Shown here piece after piece: positions 26,918 to 36,319 of a DNA stretch of 64,000 nt. A program made the translations under genes and the position numbers. Position 1 is the stretch's first letter. Each line of letters starts with the position of its first letter. This DNA comes from Chloroflexota bacterium (lineage in GTDB: Bacteria > Chloroflexota > Anaerolineae > Aggregatilineales > UBA2796): the NCBI GenBank assembly GCA_021325095.1, contig JAJPHV010000131.1:1-64000 (forward strand), read 5' to 3'. Under the pieces are notes generated by a model. It worked only from the letters and a program-made list of their open reading frames with translations. It made no database searches and was not told the origin of the DNA.

Positions 26918-27136
26918 ATGGATATGGTCAGCCGTCGCCTTCGTGGTATCGTCCGTGACTTCGATAAAAGCCGGGGTTATGGTACAATCGAAGGGGAGAA
27001 TGGTGAGTCCGTCTTCGTCCGCTACTCGGCCATTGTCGGGCCTGGCTTGCGGACACTGCGCACGGGCGACCACGTATCGTTTGACATCGAGCAGAGCCAT
27101 CGTGGGCTGAGTGCAGTCCGCGTCACGCGCGACTAA
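26918..27136 (+). CDS. Small cold-shock-domain protein
   Basis: A 72-residue OB-fold protein. RGIVRDFDKSRGYGTIEGEN corresponds to the RNP1 region (normally KGFGFI), here with KSRGYGTIE, and SVFVRYSAI to RNP2 (normally VFVHFSAI). It binds single-stranded RNA or DNA. The ATG at 26918 lies 11 bases after AGGAG; an ATG two codons later is possible. A terminator follows the stop closely, so this is probably a one-gene unit with its own promoter. Confidence 0.85.
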   Translation: MDMVSRRLRGIVRDFDKSRGYGTIEGENGESVFVRYSAIVGPGLRTLRTGDHVSFDIEQSHRGLSAVRVTRD

Positions 27137-27169
27137 AACACAGTCTCCCCAATACCCTTTGTTTGACTG

Positions 27170-27201
27170 GCCCGCATCGGCACTGCCATTGCGGGCTTTT
27201 T
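27170..27201 (+). terminator. Intrinsic terminator of the cold-shock gene
   Basis: GCCCGCA (27170-27176), 13-base loop, TGCGGGC (27190-27196), then five T residues. It lies 33 bases after the stop codon. Confidence 0.8.
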
Positions 27202-27291
27202 GCGTTATTGTAGTGAGCACAACCTTCAGCAACCAAAGCAGGCCGCCGCGCCTGTTTGTGAGCCGTACCTTTCCATTCGGAGAATATCCTT

Positions 27292-28947
27292 ATGACCAAC
27301 ACGCCCTTGCAGATTATCCCCCTGGGCGGTCTGGGGGAGATCGGCAAAAACATGATGGCGTTCATCTACGGGTCAGATGCCATCGTGATCGACACCGGGA
27401 TCATGTTCCCTGCTAACGACATGCTAGGGATCGACTACATCATCCCGGATTTCAATTACCTGGTGGAGCGCACCGATCTTCAGGTGCGCGGCATCATCGT
27501 GACGCACGGCCACGAAGACCACACCGGCGCGATCCAGCATGTGGCGGCCAAAATCTCCGCGCCCATCTATGCCACGCCGCTGACGCGCGGCCTGCTCGAA
27601 CTCAAACTCAAGCAGGCCCGACTGCTCGATCAGATCGAGATGGTCACGTTCAGGGCCGGCGATACGCTCGATCTGGGACCGTTCTGCGTCGAAACCTTCC
27701 ACGTCTGCCACAGCATCCCCGACGGCGTCGGTCTGGGGATCAATACGCCGGTGGGTCTGGTCGTGCATACGGGAGATTTTAAGTTCGACCATACGCCGGT
27801 AGACAACTGGCCCACCGACTTCGCCAGGCTGGCGCAGTTCTCGTCGCGCGGGGTGCTGGCTTTGCTTTCCGACAGCACCAACGCGGATCGGCCCGGCTGG
27901 ACACCTTCCGAAGCGGTGATCGACGAGGCGTTTGACCGTGTGTTCCGCGACGCGCCGGGCCGGATCATCGTCGCCACCTTTGCCTCGCTCATCTCGCGCA
28001 TCCAGCAGGTGGCACGCGCTGCCGAACGCTACAACCGCAAAATGGCCGTCGCCGGGCACACCATGACTGAAAACATCCGCATGGCGATCTCGCTGGGCTA
28101 TTTGCAGCTTTCGCCCGAATTGATGATCAGCGTGGAGGAGGCCAATCGCCGCGATCCGCGTGAAGTGGTGATCATGGCGACGGGCACGCAAGGCGAGCCA
28201 TCGGCTGTGCTGGGACGGCTGGCGATGGGCCGCCATCACCAGCTTGCCATCGAGAAAGGCGACACGGTGATCATGTCCTCCCATCCCATCCCCGGCAACG
28301 AGGAGATGGTGCACCGCATCATTAACCGCCTGTTCCAGCGCGGCGCGGAGGTCATCTACGATCCCATTGCGCCAGTGCACGTCTCCGGGCACGCCAGCCA
28401 GGAGGAACAAAAGCTGATGATCAGTCTGGTGCGGCCCAGGTACTTCATCCCGATTCACGGCGAACTGCGCCATCTGAAACAGCACGCGGCGCTGGCGGAG
28501 GAAGTGGGCGTGCCGCGAGAGAATATCGCGGTGGTCGAGAACGGCACGATCCTGTCCTTTGACGAGAACGGCACACTGACCGTTGGCGAGCGCGTGCCGG
28601 GCGGCTACGTGTTCGTGGACGGCTCCGGCGTGGGCGACGTTGGCCCGGCGGTCATGCGCGACCGCGAGACGCTGGCCCGTGACGGCATTGTGATCGTCAA
28701 TACGCGGATCAAACGGGAAACCAGGGAAGTCATCGGCGAACCGGAGATCGTGTCACGGGGTTTTGTTTTCTTGCGTGATGCGGAAGACCTGATGGAAAAC
28801 GCCCGCCAGACCATCCGGCGAACCATCAGCCAGAACCCGATGGCCAATGGCAGCACGCAGGAGATGATCCAGGAGGCGCTCGCAAAAATGTTCTATAATG
28901 AGACCAAGCGCCGCCCAATGATCTTCGCCTTTGTGAACGAGATCTAA
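27292..28947 (+). CDS. rnj: Ribonuclease J
   Basis: Metal-dependent 5' exo- and endoribonuclease of mRNA decay. The 551-residue protein has the beta-lactamase signature HGHEDH (His72, His74, Asp76, His77), LGGLGEIGKNMM at the N-terminus, HTGDFKFD, SDSTNADRPG (the beta-CASP start) and STGTQGEP-like ATGTQGEPSAVLG. HVSGHASQEE holds the late His ligand. The C-terminal domain is present, so it is full length. The ATG at 27292 has GGAG nine bases upstream. Confidence 0.96.
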   Translation: MTNTPLQIIPLGGLGEIGKNMMAFIYGSDAIVIDTGIMFPANDMLGIDYIIPDFNYLVERTDLQVRGIIVTHGHEDHTGAIQHVAAKISAPIYATPLTRGLLELKLKQARLLDQIEMVTFRAGDTLDLGPFCVETFHVCHSIPDGVGLGINTPVGLVVHTGDFKFDHTPVDNWPTDFARLAQFSSRGVLALLSDSTNADRPGWTPSEAVIDEAFDRVFRDAPGRIIVATFASLISRIQQVARAAERYNRKMAVAGHTMTENIRMAISLGYLQLSPELMISVEEANRRDPREVVIMATGTQGEPSAVLGRLAMGRHHQLAIEKGDTVIMSSHPIPGNEEMVHRIINRLFQRGAEVIYDPIAPVHVSGHASQEEQKLMISLVRPRYFIPIHGELRHLKQHAALAEEVGVPRENIAVVENGTILSFDENGTLTVGERVPGGYVFVDGSGVGDVGPAVMRDRETLARDGIVIVNTRIKRETREVIGEPEIVSRGFVFLRDAEDLMENARQTIRRTISQNPMANGSTQEMIQEALAKMFYNETKRRPMIFAFVNEI

Positions 28948-28963
28948 CAAGCGAGAGAACCTC

Positions 28964-30211
28964 ATGAAACGTATTGTCGTGACCGGTATGGGAACGGTCA
29001 ACCCGCTCGGACATACTGTTGAGGAAACGTGGGCCAAAATCAAGGCGGGCGTGTCCGGGATCGGGCCGATCACCCGTTATGACCCGGCACTGACGGATAC
29101 CAAGATCGCGGGGGAGATCAAAGATTTCAACCCGGCGGCGCGGCTCGGCCACAAGGAAGCGCGCCGCATGGATCGCTTCGCGCAGATTGTGGTCGTCTCG
29201 GCGCTGGACGCAATGGCGCAGTCCGGCTACGAGGTGACGCCCGACAACACCTACGACACGGGCATCTTGATCAGCGCGGGCTTCGGCGGCACAGAAACCC
29301 TGACCGAAAGTTTCGAGACGTTGTTCAAACAGGGGGCGGGCCGCATCCGCCCGACGGCTTTCCCCGCCGTGTTGAGCAATATGGCGGCGGCCATGCCCGC
29401 TATGTTCCTGGGGATCAAGGGAGTGACGTTCAGCCTGTCAGCGGCCTGCGCCACCAGCGCCGTCTCAATTGGCGAGGGCGCGGAGGTGATCCGGCGCGGC
29501 GACGCCAACGTGGTGCTGGTCGGCGGCAGCGAGGCGGGCATCATGCCCATTGCCGTCGGCGGCCTGAACGCGATGCGGGCCATTTCGACGCGCAACGATG
29601 CGCCGCAGGCTGCCAGCCGCCCCTTCGACATGACCCGTGACGGCTTTGTGCCCAGCGAGGGGGCGGCGGTGCTGGTGCTGGAAAGCCTGGAACACGCTCA
29701 GGCGCGCGGCGCCAAGATTCTGGCCGAACTGATCGGCTACTCCGCTACCTGCGACGCCACGCACGTCACCGCGCCCGATTCGGACGGGGCAGCGGTGGGA
29801 CAGGCCATGCGGCGGGCGCTCGCCAAAGCCGGGCTGACCGCCAACGACATCGACTACATCAACGCGCACGGCACGAGCACCAAGCTCAACGATGCGATGG
29901 AGACGAAAGCCATCAAGCAGGTCTTCGGCGAGCAGGCGTATAACATCCCGATCAGTTCCACCAAGTCGATGACCGGGCACGCCATGAGCGCGTCGGGCGC
30001 GCTGGAAGCGATCTTCTGCGTCATGGCGATGAACGAGGGCATCATGCCGCCCACGATCAACCTGGAACACCCCGACCCGGAGTGCGACCTGGATTACATA
30101 CCGCACACGGCGCGCAAGAAAGAACTGCGCTACGTCATGTCCAACTCGTTTGGCTTCGGCGGGCAGAACGCGGTGCTGGTGCTCAAGAGGTGGGAGAACG
30201 GAGCGAAATAG
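28964..30211 (+). CDS. fabF: Beta-ketoacyl-ACP synthase II
   Basis: Elongation condensing enzyme of fatty acid synthesis. In 415 residues, the thiolase-fold triad is intact: Cys162 (SAACATSA), His302 (NAHGTSTKLND), and His339 (KSMTGHAMSASG). The N-terminal VVTGMGTVNPLG and C-terminal NSFGFGGQNAVLVL are typical of FabF. It starts 17 bases after rnj, probably on the same transcript. No other fatty acid genes are in the window. Confidence 0.96.
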   Translation: MKRIVVTGMGTVNPLGHTVEETWAKIKAGVSGIGPITRYDPALTDTKIAGEIKDFNPAARLGHKEARRMDRFAQIVVVSALDAMAQSGYEVTPDNTYDTGILISAGFGGTETLTESFETLFKQGAGRIRPTAFPAVLSNMAAAMPAMFLGIKGVTFSLSAACATSAVSIGEGAEVIRRGDANVVLVGGSEAGIMPIAVGGLNAMRAISTRNDAPQAASRPFDMTRDGFVPSEGAAVLVLESLEHAQARGAKILAELIGYSATCDATHVTAPDSDGAAVGQAMRRALAKAGLTANDIDYINAHGTSTKLNDAMETKAIKQVFGEQAYNIPISSTKSMTGHAMSASGALEAIFCVMAMNEGIMPPTINLEHPDPECDLDYIPHTARKKELRYVMSNSFGFGGQNAVLVLKRWENGAK

Positions 30212-30479
30212 GTTTCTCACTTACGGGAATGACGGTTGAACCAACCCCGGACTTGGCGCGAAAGAACGGGGAAAAAGTGAGACATTGTTGCTCCGTTGCC
30301 AGCACAGGTAGAGAACGAGAGACGGTCAGACCATAGCGCCGGGCATCGCGGTGCAGGCCGCTCAAGAAGCGCACATCATTGCCCGGCCCACGACCACTGC
30401 ACCACGCCAGAATAACCTGCAATTGTATGCCCACCGCATAAGCACCCGTGACAGGGCAGCCTAAGAAGCGGTCTGACCA
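30212..30479. other. Intergenic region with short inverted repeats
   Basis: No gene supported between the converging fabF and sugar-kinase genes. TCTCACTT (30215-30222) and AAGTGAGA (30275-30282) form an eight-base inverted repeat 52 bases apart. No clear terminator was found for either gene. Possibly a decayed insertion, but nothing identifies it. Confidence 0.3.
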
Positions 30480-31667
30480 CTAGCGTGTTAAAAGCGCGGG
30501 TAGGAATCCACCGACAAAGGCATCTCCGAGACCAATCGTGGTGGCAACAGGCGGTTCAACATGCGCCACTGGCACACAGCATATGCTGTTGCTTGACAGC
30601 TTGTTCAGATTGTCTGCGAACCTTGCATCTTCCTGGCTCGGAGCAAGCTGTTCGACGGCCTTGTAATGCTCTATTGTGAAATCATCTCCGTAGCAGAAGC
30701 GTGTCGTTGCCATCGTCACAGCAGCCTTGAGCGCCTCTGAGAATCTTGGCGCTTCTTCGCCATAGGCAAGCGCCCAATGCTTCGTATGTACAACAATGAC
30801 AGGTACAGGGAAAAGCTTTTGAAGTTCTACCAACGCTTCTTTGACCTGAAAGACATCTAGCAAGTTGAGCTTCGTATCGAGATGATCTTGAAGTTCGTCT
30901 TCATTGAGACTGAGGATGGTCATTCTTTTGGCTAAGGTGTGGTAGACAAAGTGGCTGAATTTTGGCTCATAATAACCGGCATCCTCGCAAAATACGACAG
31001 CGTCCTCCGGTAATTTCTCCATCATTCTCAAGACAGACGCCAATCTGTCGGCAAGAAGGGCCTGGCTCTGCATAGCATTGAAGCCTGAAACCAGCAACAC
31101 CTTTGCATCTGTGATCAGATCAGAAAAGTCTTCATTCAGTCTCATCAGGATGTTGTCAGTATCGCTGTGGTAGATTAGGCGATTCGCCTGGCGCGCACTG
31201 ATGTCAATGTCGCTGGCTTTTATGCGCGTGTCTTTCCCAAATTGTACGATCAGGTGTGGATACGAGCTGTCCTGTGTATTGCTGCAAACATAAGGGCTAT
31301 CGTGCGGAATCAGCCTGCGCACATGGTCATTGACGGTGACGAGATGAAGTGCAGACCTGTAGCCGAGTTTCCGCATTGCGATTGCGGCGCGTACACTGGT
31401 TCCACCCAGCGTGATTTTTTTGGCGCACCTCTGCGAAAACTGCTCAATAACATCCGACGAGGACACGAATCGCTCGCCTCCGCTGGCGACCTGCAAGAAC
31501 CCCAGGATCGAGATAATCAGATCGCGTTCGCAAGCAATCGCTCCGTTCACATCTAACTCGTGATTGCGGATGTCATACTGGCGGATAAGGTCTTCAATGA
31601 CCCTGGAGTTCCATACAATCTCATAATCGATATTATTGCCAAACCCTAGAGCAATTTTCTCCTTCAT
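30480..31667 (-). CDS. ADP-dependent phosphofructokinase/glucokinase-family sugar kinase
   Basis: A 395-residue ribokinase-fold enzyme of the ADP-dependent kinase type. The glycine-rich KKITLGGTSVRAAIAMRKLG forms the substrate side. The C-terminal TTIGLGDAFVGGF holds the catalytic Asp in the GxGD motif. NEDELQDHL resembles the conserved N-E-x-E segment. The family uses ADP rather than ATP as donor in archaea, with scattered bacterial members. As last gene of the RpiR-transporter-aldolase locus it probably makes a ketohexose bisphosphate for the aldolase (inference). Donor specificity cannot be read with certainty. Confidence 0.65.
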   Translation of the reverse strand: MKEKIALGFGNNIDYEIVWNSRVIEDLIRQYDIRNHELDVNGAIACERDLIISILGFLQVASGGERFVSSSDVIEQFSQRCAKKITLGGTSVRAAIAMRKLGYRSALHLVTVNDHVRRLIPHDSPYVCSNTQDSSYPHLIVQFGKDTRIKASDIDISARQANRLIYHSDTDNILMRLNEDFSDLITDAKVLLVSGFNAMQSQALLADRLASVLRMMEKLPEDAVVFCEDAGYYEPKFSHFVYHTLAKRMTILSLNEDELQDHLDTKLNLLDVFQVKEALVELQKLFPVPVIVVHTKHWALAYGEEAPRFSEALKAAVTMATTRFCYGDDFTIEHYKAVEQLAPSQEDARFADNLNKLSSNSICCVPVAHVEPPVATTIGLGDAFVGGFLPALLTR

Positions 31668-31792
31668 GACTCAATTCTTCACTCGTCCGTTTGTCTGGAT
31701 GAAACTGGTGGTTTTGAACTGGCTTCACCCAGACAGACCGCACACTGCTTCGAACGCTGTTTTGAGAGATCAGGTTGAGCTGGCGCGTTGAG

Positions 31793-32665
31793 CTATGCGC
31801 TGCACTTATAGAGCGCAGCTTTGCCCGTCGCGTTGAAAAGGTCAATCTTCTGGCGAGCGACCTTCTTCATGGCATCAATACAGGGGGGGTAAATCATCAG
31901 AGGCTCATACAGCCCATTGTCGGACAGAACTTCCCGGCACTTCTGATAGAAGGCATTCTTGATGTCACTGGAGATGTTGATCTTATTGACGCCGAGCTTG
32001 ACAGCCATAGCGATTTCTTCGTCGGGATTGCCAGAGCCGCCATGCAGAACGAGCGGAATATCGACTCTGGAGGTGATCTCCTTCAGCAGATCCAGGCGCA
32101 ACTTGGGCTTGCGGTCTTTCGGATACAGGCCATGTGCTGTACCGATTGCAGCGGCCAGGGTGTCCACGCCTGTGGAGCGAACGTAAGTTTCGACATCGTC
32201 GGGGTTTACATAGATAACCTCTTCGGTGCCGGCCTCGGCCTGAGGGCTAGTTGTGCCAATCGTGCCTAACTCGCCTTCCACCGAAACATTGACAGCGTGA
32301 GCCAGTTCCACGACCTGTTTGCTGATGGCGATGTTTTGCTCAAGAGGCAGCGTAGAAGCATCGATCATCACTGAGGTGAACCCGCATTGGATGGCTTGCA
32401 GGATCTGCTGTATCGTTGAACCGTGATCCAGATGGAGGCAGACAGGAAGACTGCTTCTGTTCGCCTCTTCGATGGCTGCCTTGATGAAGGCGGGCCGGAC
32501 GAACGCCAGCTCATCGGGGTGAATTGCAAAGATCACCGGGGAATTCGCCTCTTCGGAGGCTTCAATCACGCCGCGCAGCAGCATACTGTTGCTCATGTTA
32601 AATGCCGGCACAGCGAAATGATTTGCATGGGCAACGGCCAGCAAATCCCTCATGTTCATCAACAT
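31793..32665 (-). CDS. Class II ketose-bisphosphate aldolase
   Basis: Zinc-dependent cleavage of a ketose 1,6-bisphosphate (fructose or tagatose type) to dihydroxyacetone phosphate and an aldehyde. In about 290 residues: CLHLDHGST with the metal His and catalytic Asp, VSVEGELGTIG, AAIGTAHGLYP, LVLHGGSGNPDEEI and KINISSDIKNAF. Zinc His residues and phosphate-binding Gly and Ser are in place. Start 32665 is chosen because GGAG lies nine bases upstream, rather than ATG 32680, which itself overlaps that GGAG. Between the permeases and the kinase, it fits a sugar catabolic operon. Confidence 0.9.
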   Translation of the reverse strand: MLMNMRDLLAVAHANHFAVPAFNMSNSMLLRGVIEASEEANSPVIFAIHPDELAFVRPAFIKAAIEEANRSSLPVCLHLDHGSTIQQILQAIQCGFTSVMIDASTLPLEQNIAISKQVVELAHAVNVSVEGELGTIGTTSPQAEAGTEEVIYVNPDDVETYVRSTGVDTLAAAIGTAHGLYPKDRKPKLRLDLLKEITSRVDIPLVLHGGSGNPDEEIAMAVKLGVNKINISSDIKNAFYQKCREVLSDNGLYEPLMIYPPCIDAMKKVARQKIDLFNATGKAALYKCSA

Positions 32666-32748
32666 CGTTGAGTTCTCCATTCTATAGGCTTATTGTCGAG
32701 CTTCGTAGTAAGGCACTTGATAAAGGGATTTTGTGGATTTGGAATTCC

Positions 32749-33600
32749 CTAGCCCTTAATTGACCCTGCGGCCATGCCGGCGATAAAGTAACGCTGAAAG
32801 ATCAGGAAAAGCAGCAAGACTGGAAGAGAACCCAGTACACTCATCGCCATCATCTGATTCCATTCAAAGGAATGTTGCCCCATCAGCAACTGGATGCCAA
32901 TCGGCACCGTTCGCATATCATTCGTCTTCGTCAGGGTGAGCGCGAATAAGAATTCGTTCCACGCCAGCATGAATGTGTAAACACCTACGGAGATAATGCC
33001 AGGCAAAGAAATGGGGACGAGCACCCGCCAAAGTATGGTAAGGCTGCTTCCACCGTCAATCATGACGGCTTCGTCCAGTTCTCGCGGCAGGGTATTGAAG
33101 TACCCCGTCATCATGATGATAGCGTAAGGCAGCGTAAAAACCATGTAGGTGAAGATCAACGCCCAGTACGAATTGTAGAGTCCGAGCGCGACGATCAGCC
33201 CGAAGTAAGGGATCATCAGCGTAATGGGTGGCACCGACTGCACGCCGATGATGATTAGATTCAAGATATTCTTAAACCGGAAACTGTATCTGCTAAAGCT
33301 GTATCCCGCCAGTATTCCAACAACCAACGTGAAGATGGTAACCAGCGACGAGACCAGATAACTGTTGAAAAAGAAGCGCAGTTGTTCCGGGTTGGTGAGG
33401 ACAGCGTTGTAGGACGCCAACGAGAATGATTCGTCGATCAGCCGGGGGGGGTAGGCAAAGATCTCCGTGTTCGATTTGAAGGAACAGGTAAACATCCAGA
33501 CTACCGGAAGTCCGGCAAAGAGAGCGCCAAGCACCAGCCCGATAATCGTCAGCCCTTTGACAAACCCGTTCTTGGGGGACTGTGCAATCGCCTTATTCAT
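32749..33600 (-). CDS. ABC sugar transporter permease (MalG/UgpE type)
   Basis: A 283-residue inner-membrane protein with six predicted helices. The EAA loop is EAVMIDGGSSLTILWRVLVP followed by ISLPG, which docks the transporter ATPase. It starts eight bases inside the partner permease gene, with AGAGG upstream. The class (CUT1) imports oligosaccharides or polyols. No ATPase gene occurs in the locus, so a shared ATPase elsewhere is likely. Confidence 0.92.
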   Translation of the reverse strand: MNKAIAQSPKNGFVKGLTIIGLVLGALFAGLPVVWMFTCSFKSNTEIFAYPPRLIDESFSLASYNAVLTNPEQLRFFFNSYLVSSLVTIFTLVVGILAGYSFSRYSFRFKNILNLIIIGVQSVPPITLMIPYFGLIVALGLYNSYWALIFTYMVFTLPYAIIMMTGYFNTLPRELDEAVMIDGGSSLTILWRVLVPISLPGIISVGVYTFMLAWNEFLFALTLTKTNDMRTVPIGIQLLMGQHSFEWNQMMAMSVLGSLPVLLLFLIFQRYFIAGMAAGSIKG

Positions 33601-34528
33601 TGGCTAACCTCTGATTGCGCACATAGAACACAGCCACAAAGGTTGATATCGCCAGAATAATCACGGCGGTTGTCGATGCCTGTGAGAACTCGTAGGAACC
33701 GAAAGCCAGTTTGTAGGTAAACGTACTCAGCATTTCTGTGGCACGGACCGGCCCTCCACCCGTCGTCATCCAGATCAAGGTGAATTGCTGCGTCGTCCAG
33801 ATGAAGTCAAGCATCACCAAACTGATGATGATTGGCTTTAGCTGAGGCAACGTGATGAACCGGAACAGTTGAACATTATTGGCGCCATCAATCTTGCCTG
33901 CCTCATAGAGATCGTGGGGTATGCCCTGTAGACCTGCCAGGTAACTGACCATGTAGAAGGGATAGCCTGCCCATATATTTATGAAGATCACGGCGGGCAG
34001 AGCCAACTGCCGCGAGCTTAACCATTCGAGTCCTTTGCCCGGCAGGCCCAGCACCACCCACAGGTAGTTGACCACCCCGTTCGGGTTGAGAAGCAGCCGC
34101 CACAGGATTGCGATAATCGACGCGGTGAATACCCAGGGCAAGATGTAGATAACCCGGAACAAGGCCCTCGGAACGATGCCGATGAGCCGGGTATTCAACA
34201 GCAGGGCGAAGGACAAGCCCAGGATGAGATGAGCCACAACGCTTGCGCCCGAAAAGACGAAGGTATTGCCCAGGGCCTCACGGAAATGGCTATCGGAGAG
34301 AATCGTTATATAGTTACTCAGTCCGACAAAAGAGGGCGGCTTCTTCGTGATAATGACATTATCCACCAGGGAATAAAGGAAGACCGTGATTACCGGAATG
34401 AGTGACAGCACAATCAGCAAGAGCAGTGTTGGCGACAAATAGGCATAGGGGATAAGTTTTCTCGTCAGGTTCCACCAGGTAGAGTTTCTCACCCCTACGG
34501 AGTCACGTGAGATGCGTATACTCTCCAT
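33593..34528 (-). CDS. ABC sugar transporter permease (MalF/UgpA type)
   Basis: A 311-residue inner-membrane protein with six helices; PYAYLSPTLLLLIVLSLIPV is the first. The EAA-type loop is EAGKIDGANNVQLFRFITLP. Start ATG 34528 is uncertain because no good ribosome binding site precedes it. A GTG 12 codons later is possible. The 384-base gap to the binding-protein gene upstream contains a hairpin and a putative mobile-element remnant. Confidence 0.9.
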   Translation of the reverse strand: MESIRISRDSVGVRNSTWWNLTRKLIPYAYLSPTLLLLIVLSLIPVITVFLYSLVDNVIITKKPPSFVGLSNYITILSDSHFREALGNTFVFSGASVVAHLILGLSFALLLNTRLIGIVPRALFRVIYILPWVFTASIIAILWRLLLNPNGVVNYLWVVLGLPGKGLEWLSSRQLALPAVIFINIWAGYPFYMVSYLAGLQGIPHDLYEAGKIDGANNVQLFRFITLPQLKPIIISLVMLDFIWTTQQFTLIWMTTGGGPVRATEMLSTFTYKLAFGSYEFSQASTTAVIILAISTFVAVFYVRNQRLANE

Positions 34529-34599
34529 AGAATTCTGCGCAAAGGGGAGACCGATGCTTTAGCTCGGTGGGGAATGTGCGCCTGTCTCCTTTCTGGGTT

Positions 34600-34820
34600 A
34601 TACTCATCACGAGTTTGCCCTCATGGGCACGGTCACGACGCTCTTGACCAACTTCCAGTTCCCGGCGGTGTGAGGCAGTCTCACCCGTCAGACTTGAAAC
34701 GCCGTGAAGAGCGTGGGAGCAGTCGGCCTGGACTGGGCCGTCAGGCGTTAACGTAGAGCACTGGCTCCTGCGTCGCCTGAGAAGCCCCCCAGCTTGATCC
34801 GGGGGAGTAGTCACTATCGG
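34600..34820 (+). mobile_element. Possible decayed IS200/IS605-type 3' end (tnpB tail and right-end hairpin)
   Basis: The 384-base gap between permease and binding-protein genes holds GAAGCCCCCC...GGGGGAGTAGTCAC (34781-34813). Its stem of C5 (34785-34789) and G5 (34801-34805) resembles the right end downstream of tnpB. Upstream, disrupted frames resemble a TnpB tail (LTRQT, NAVKSVGAVGLDWAV). There is no intact transposase. Assignment is by resemblance only. Confidence 0.35.
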
Positions 34821-34841
34821 GCTCTCTAGCTCTTCTCGGTC

Positions 34842-34873
34842 GAGGCTGCAAGGCGCATGTGCCTTGCAGCCTC
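34842..34873. other. Strong intercistronic hairpin after the binding-protein gene
   Basis: GAGGCTGCAAGGC (34842-34854), loop GCATGT, GCCTTGCAGCCTC (34861-34873): 13 perfect pairs. On the reverse strand it lies 40 bases after the binding-protein stop. It lacks a T-tract, so it more likely stabilises the upstream mRNA or partly terminates, giving more binding protein than permease, as known for malE-malF type operons (inference). Confidence 0.65.
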
Positions 34874-34912
34874 TCCGCTTCAATGAGGGTTACTCGCCAG
34901 GTGCTGGACGGC

Positions 34913-36169
34913 TTACTTGAAGTGCTTCATCCAGGCGTCCTGTGCGGTGGAGAGCAGCTCATCGACCTTGATGTCGCCACTCAAGTAAGACTGGAACGGT
35001 TCTTCGAACTCGCGCATCAGTTGCTCTGCTACCGGGAGACCGGTGAACTCATTTGCCAGATAGCCGTTCTTGAAAACGTCGAAGGCAGCGGCAAACAGCT
35101 TATCGGTCTTCACAAAGTCAGGTGTCGCCTTGACATTGCCGGGGAAAGCATTCGCAATCGACGACAGGCGGGAGTTAACGTCTGCACTCATCAGAAACGC
35201 GATCAGCTTCCAGGCTTCGGCCTGATGCTTGCTGTTTTGGGCGACCCCGATGCCCCATGAGGCATACGGCAAACCACGTTTGCCGGTGTAGTCATCAACC
35301 GCCGGCAGCGCCGTGATGGCGAAGTTCAGATTCGGGTTTCTTTTGCGGATCAGGTTGATATGCGCCAGGCTGTCGATCATCATGCCCACACGACCGTTGA
35401 CGAACTCTTCGACTTTGTCCGGCTCCTTCATCGTGAAGGCCCCTTTGGCAATGACACCCGCATCGTACAGGCTCTTAATGTATTCCATGGCGCTGATGAC
35501 GTCTTTATTGCCGACGAGGTTGGGCTTGCCGTCCTTCAGCATACTGCCGCCGCTGGCCCAGACCCATGACATGACATCGTTCTGAATACCGTTGGGCAGT
35601 TCCGTCGATAGGGGCAGCACCCAGCCATAGACGTTTTTGTCGGGATTTGTCAACTTCTTGGCCGCAGCGGCGAATTCTGAGCGGGTGCTGGGCAGTTTGT
35701 CGATGCCCGCCGCTTTGAGCAGGTCGAGGTTGACAAACACAGGATAGACAAAGTTCACAACCGGGATCATGTAAGTTGATCCATTCAGTTGGATCTGGGC
35801 TGCCAGTTCGCTCGGATCATATTTGGCATCGCTCATCAGCTTGGAAAGGTCGGCAATCGCCCCCTGCTTTACGAAGTCGTTCACCCACGCGCCATCCAGG
35901 CCGACGACATCTGACATTGTGCCTGTGGCTGCGCCAGCGACGATCTGATCGCGGGTCGTGGAATAGGGGCCGCTGATCAGTTTGACCTTGATTCCCGGAT
36001 TCTGGGCTTCAAATTCGTCCATCAACGCCCGGAATTTTCCTGCCGGAAGTTCCGGTTCCCACCATTGCGAGAACTCCAGGGTAACGGCGTTGGACTGTGC
36101 CCTCAGGCTGCCGTGCGCCATGAGTATCGTGGCCGCCAGTAGTAACAGGGTAACGAGTTTTTTGTTCAT
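34913..36169 (-). CDS. ABC transporter sugar-binding protein
   Basis: A 418-residue extracytoplasmic solute-binding protein of the CUT1 (family 1) type. The signal peptide KLVTLLLLAATILMAHGS lacks a clear lipobox Cys. Mature signatures are LEFSQWWEPE, GIKVKLISGPY, and the C-terminal helix ends DELLSTAQDAWMKHFK. Start 36169 is chosen: GGAG lies seven bases upstream, while ATG 36175 is too close to it. It is the first transporter gene after the RpiR regulator and has the strong hairpin downstream. Ligand unknown; the aldolase and kinase suggest a hexose-type sugar. Confidence 0.93.
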   Translation of the reverse strand: MNKKLVTLLLLAATILMAHGSLRAQSNAVTLEFSQWWEPELPAGKFRALMDEFEAQNPGIKVKLISGPYSTTRDQIVAGAATGTMSDVVGLDGAWVNDFVKQGAIADLSKLMSDAKYDPSELAAQIQLNGSTYMIPVVNFVYPVFVNLDLLKAAGIDKLPSTRSEFAAAAKKLTNPDKNVYGWVLPLSTELPNGIQNDVMSWVWASGGSMLKDGKPNLVGNKDVISAMEYIKSLYDAGVIAKGAFTMKEPDKVEEFVNGRVGMMIDSLAHINLIRKRNPNLNFAITALPAVDDYTGKRGLPYASWGIGVAQNSKHQAEAWKLIAFLMSADVNSRLSSIANAFPGNVKATPDFVKTDKLFAAAFDVFKNGYLANEFTGLPVAEQLMREFEEPFQSYLSGDIKVDELLSTAQDAWMKHFK

Positions 36170-36319
36170 GTTCATTCTCCTCTGACTAGGTTCAATGCCT
36201 GCCCTAACATCTCGTGGGATGCCTAAATATATGAGTTGTGCAGGACAGTCGGTCCAGGGTGGTAACGCCCTTTCTGATGTCTTGTCTTCTCAAATGCACC
36301 TCCTTCCTGTTCTTCACAA

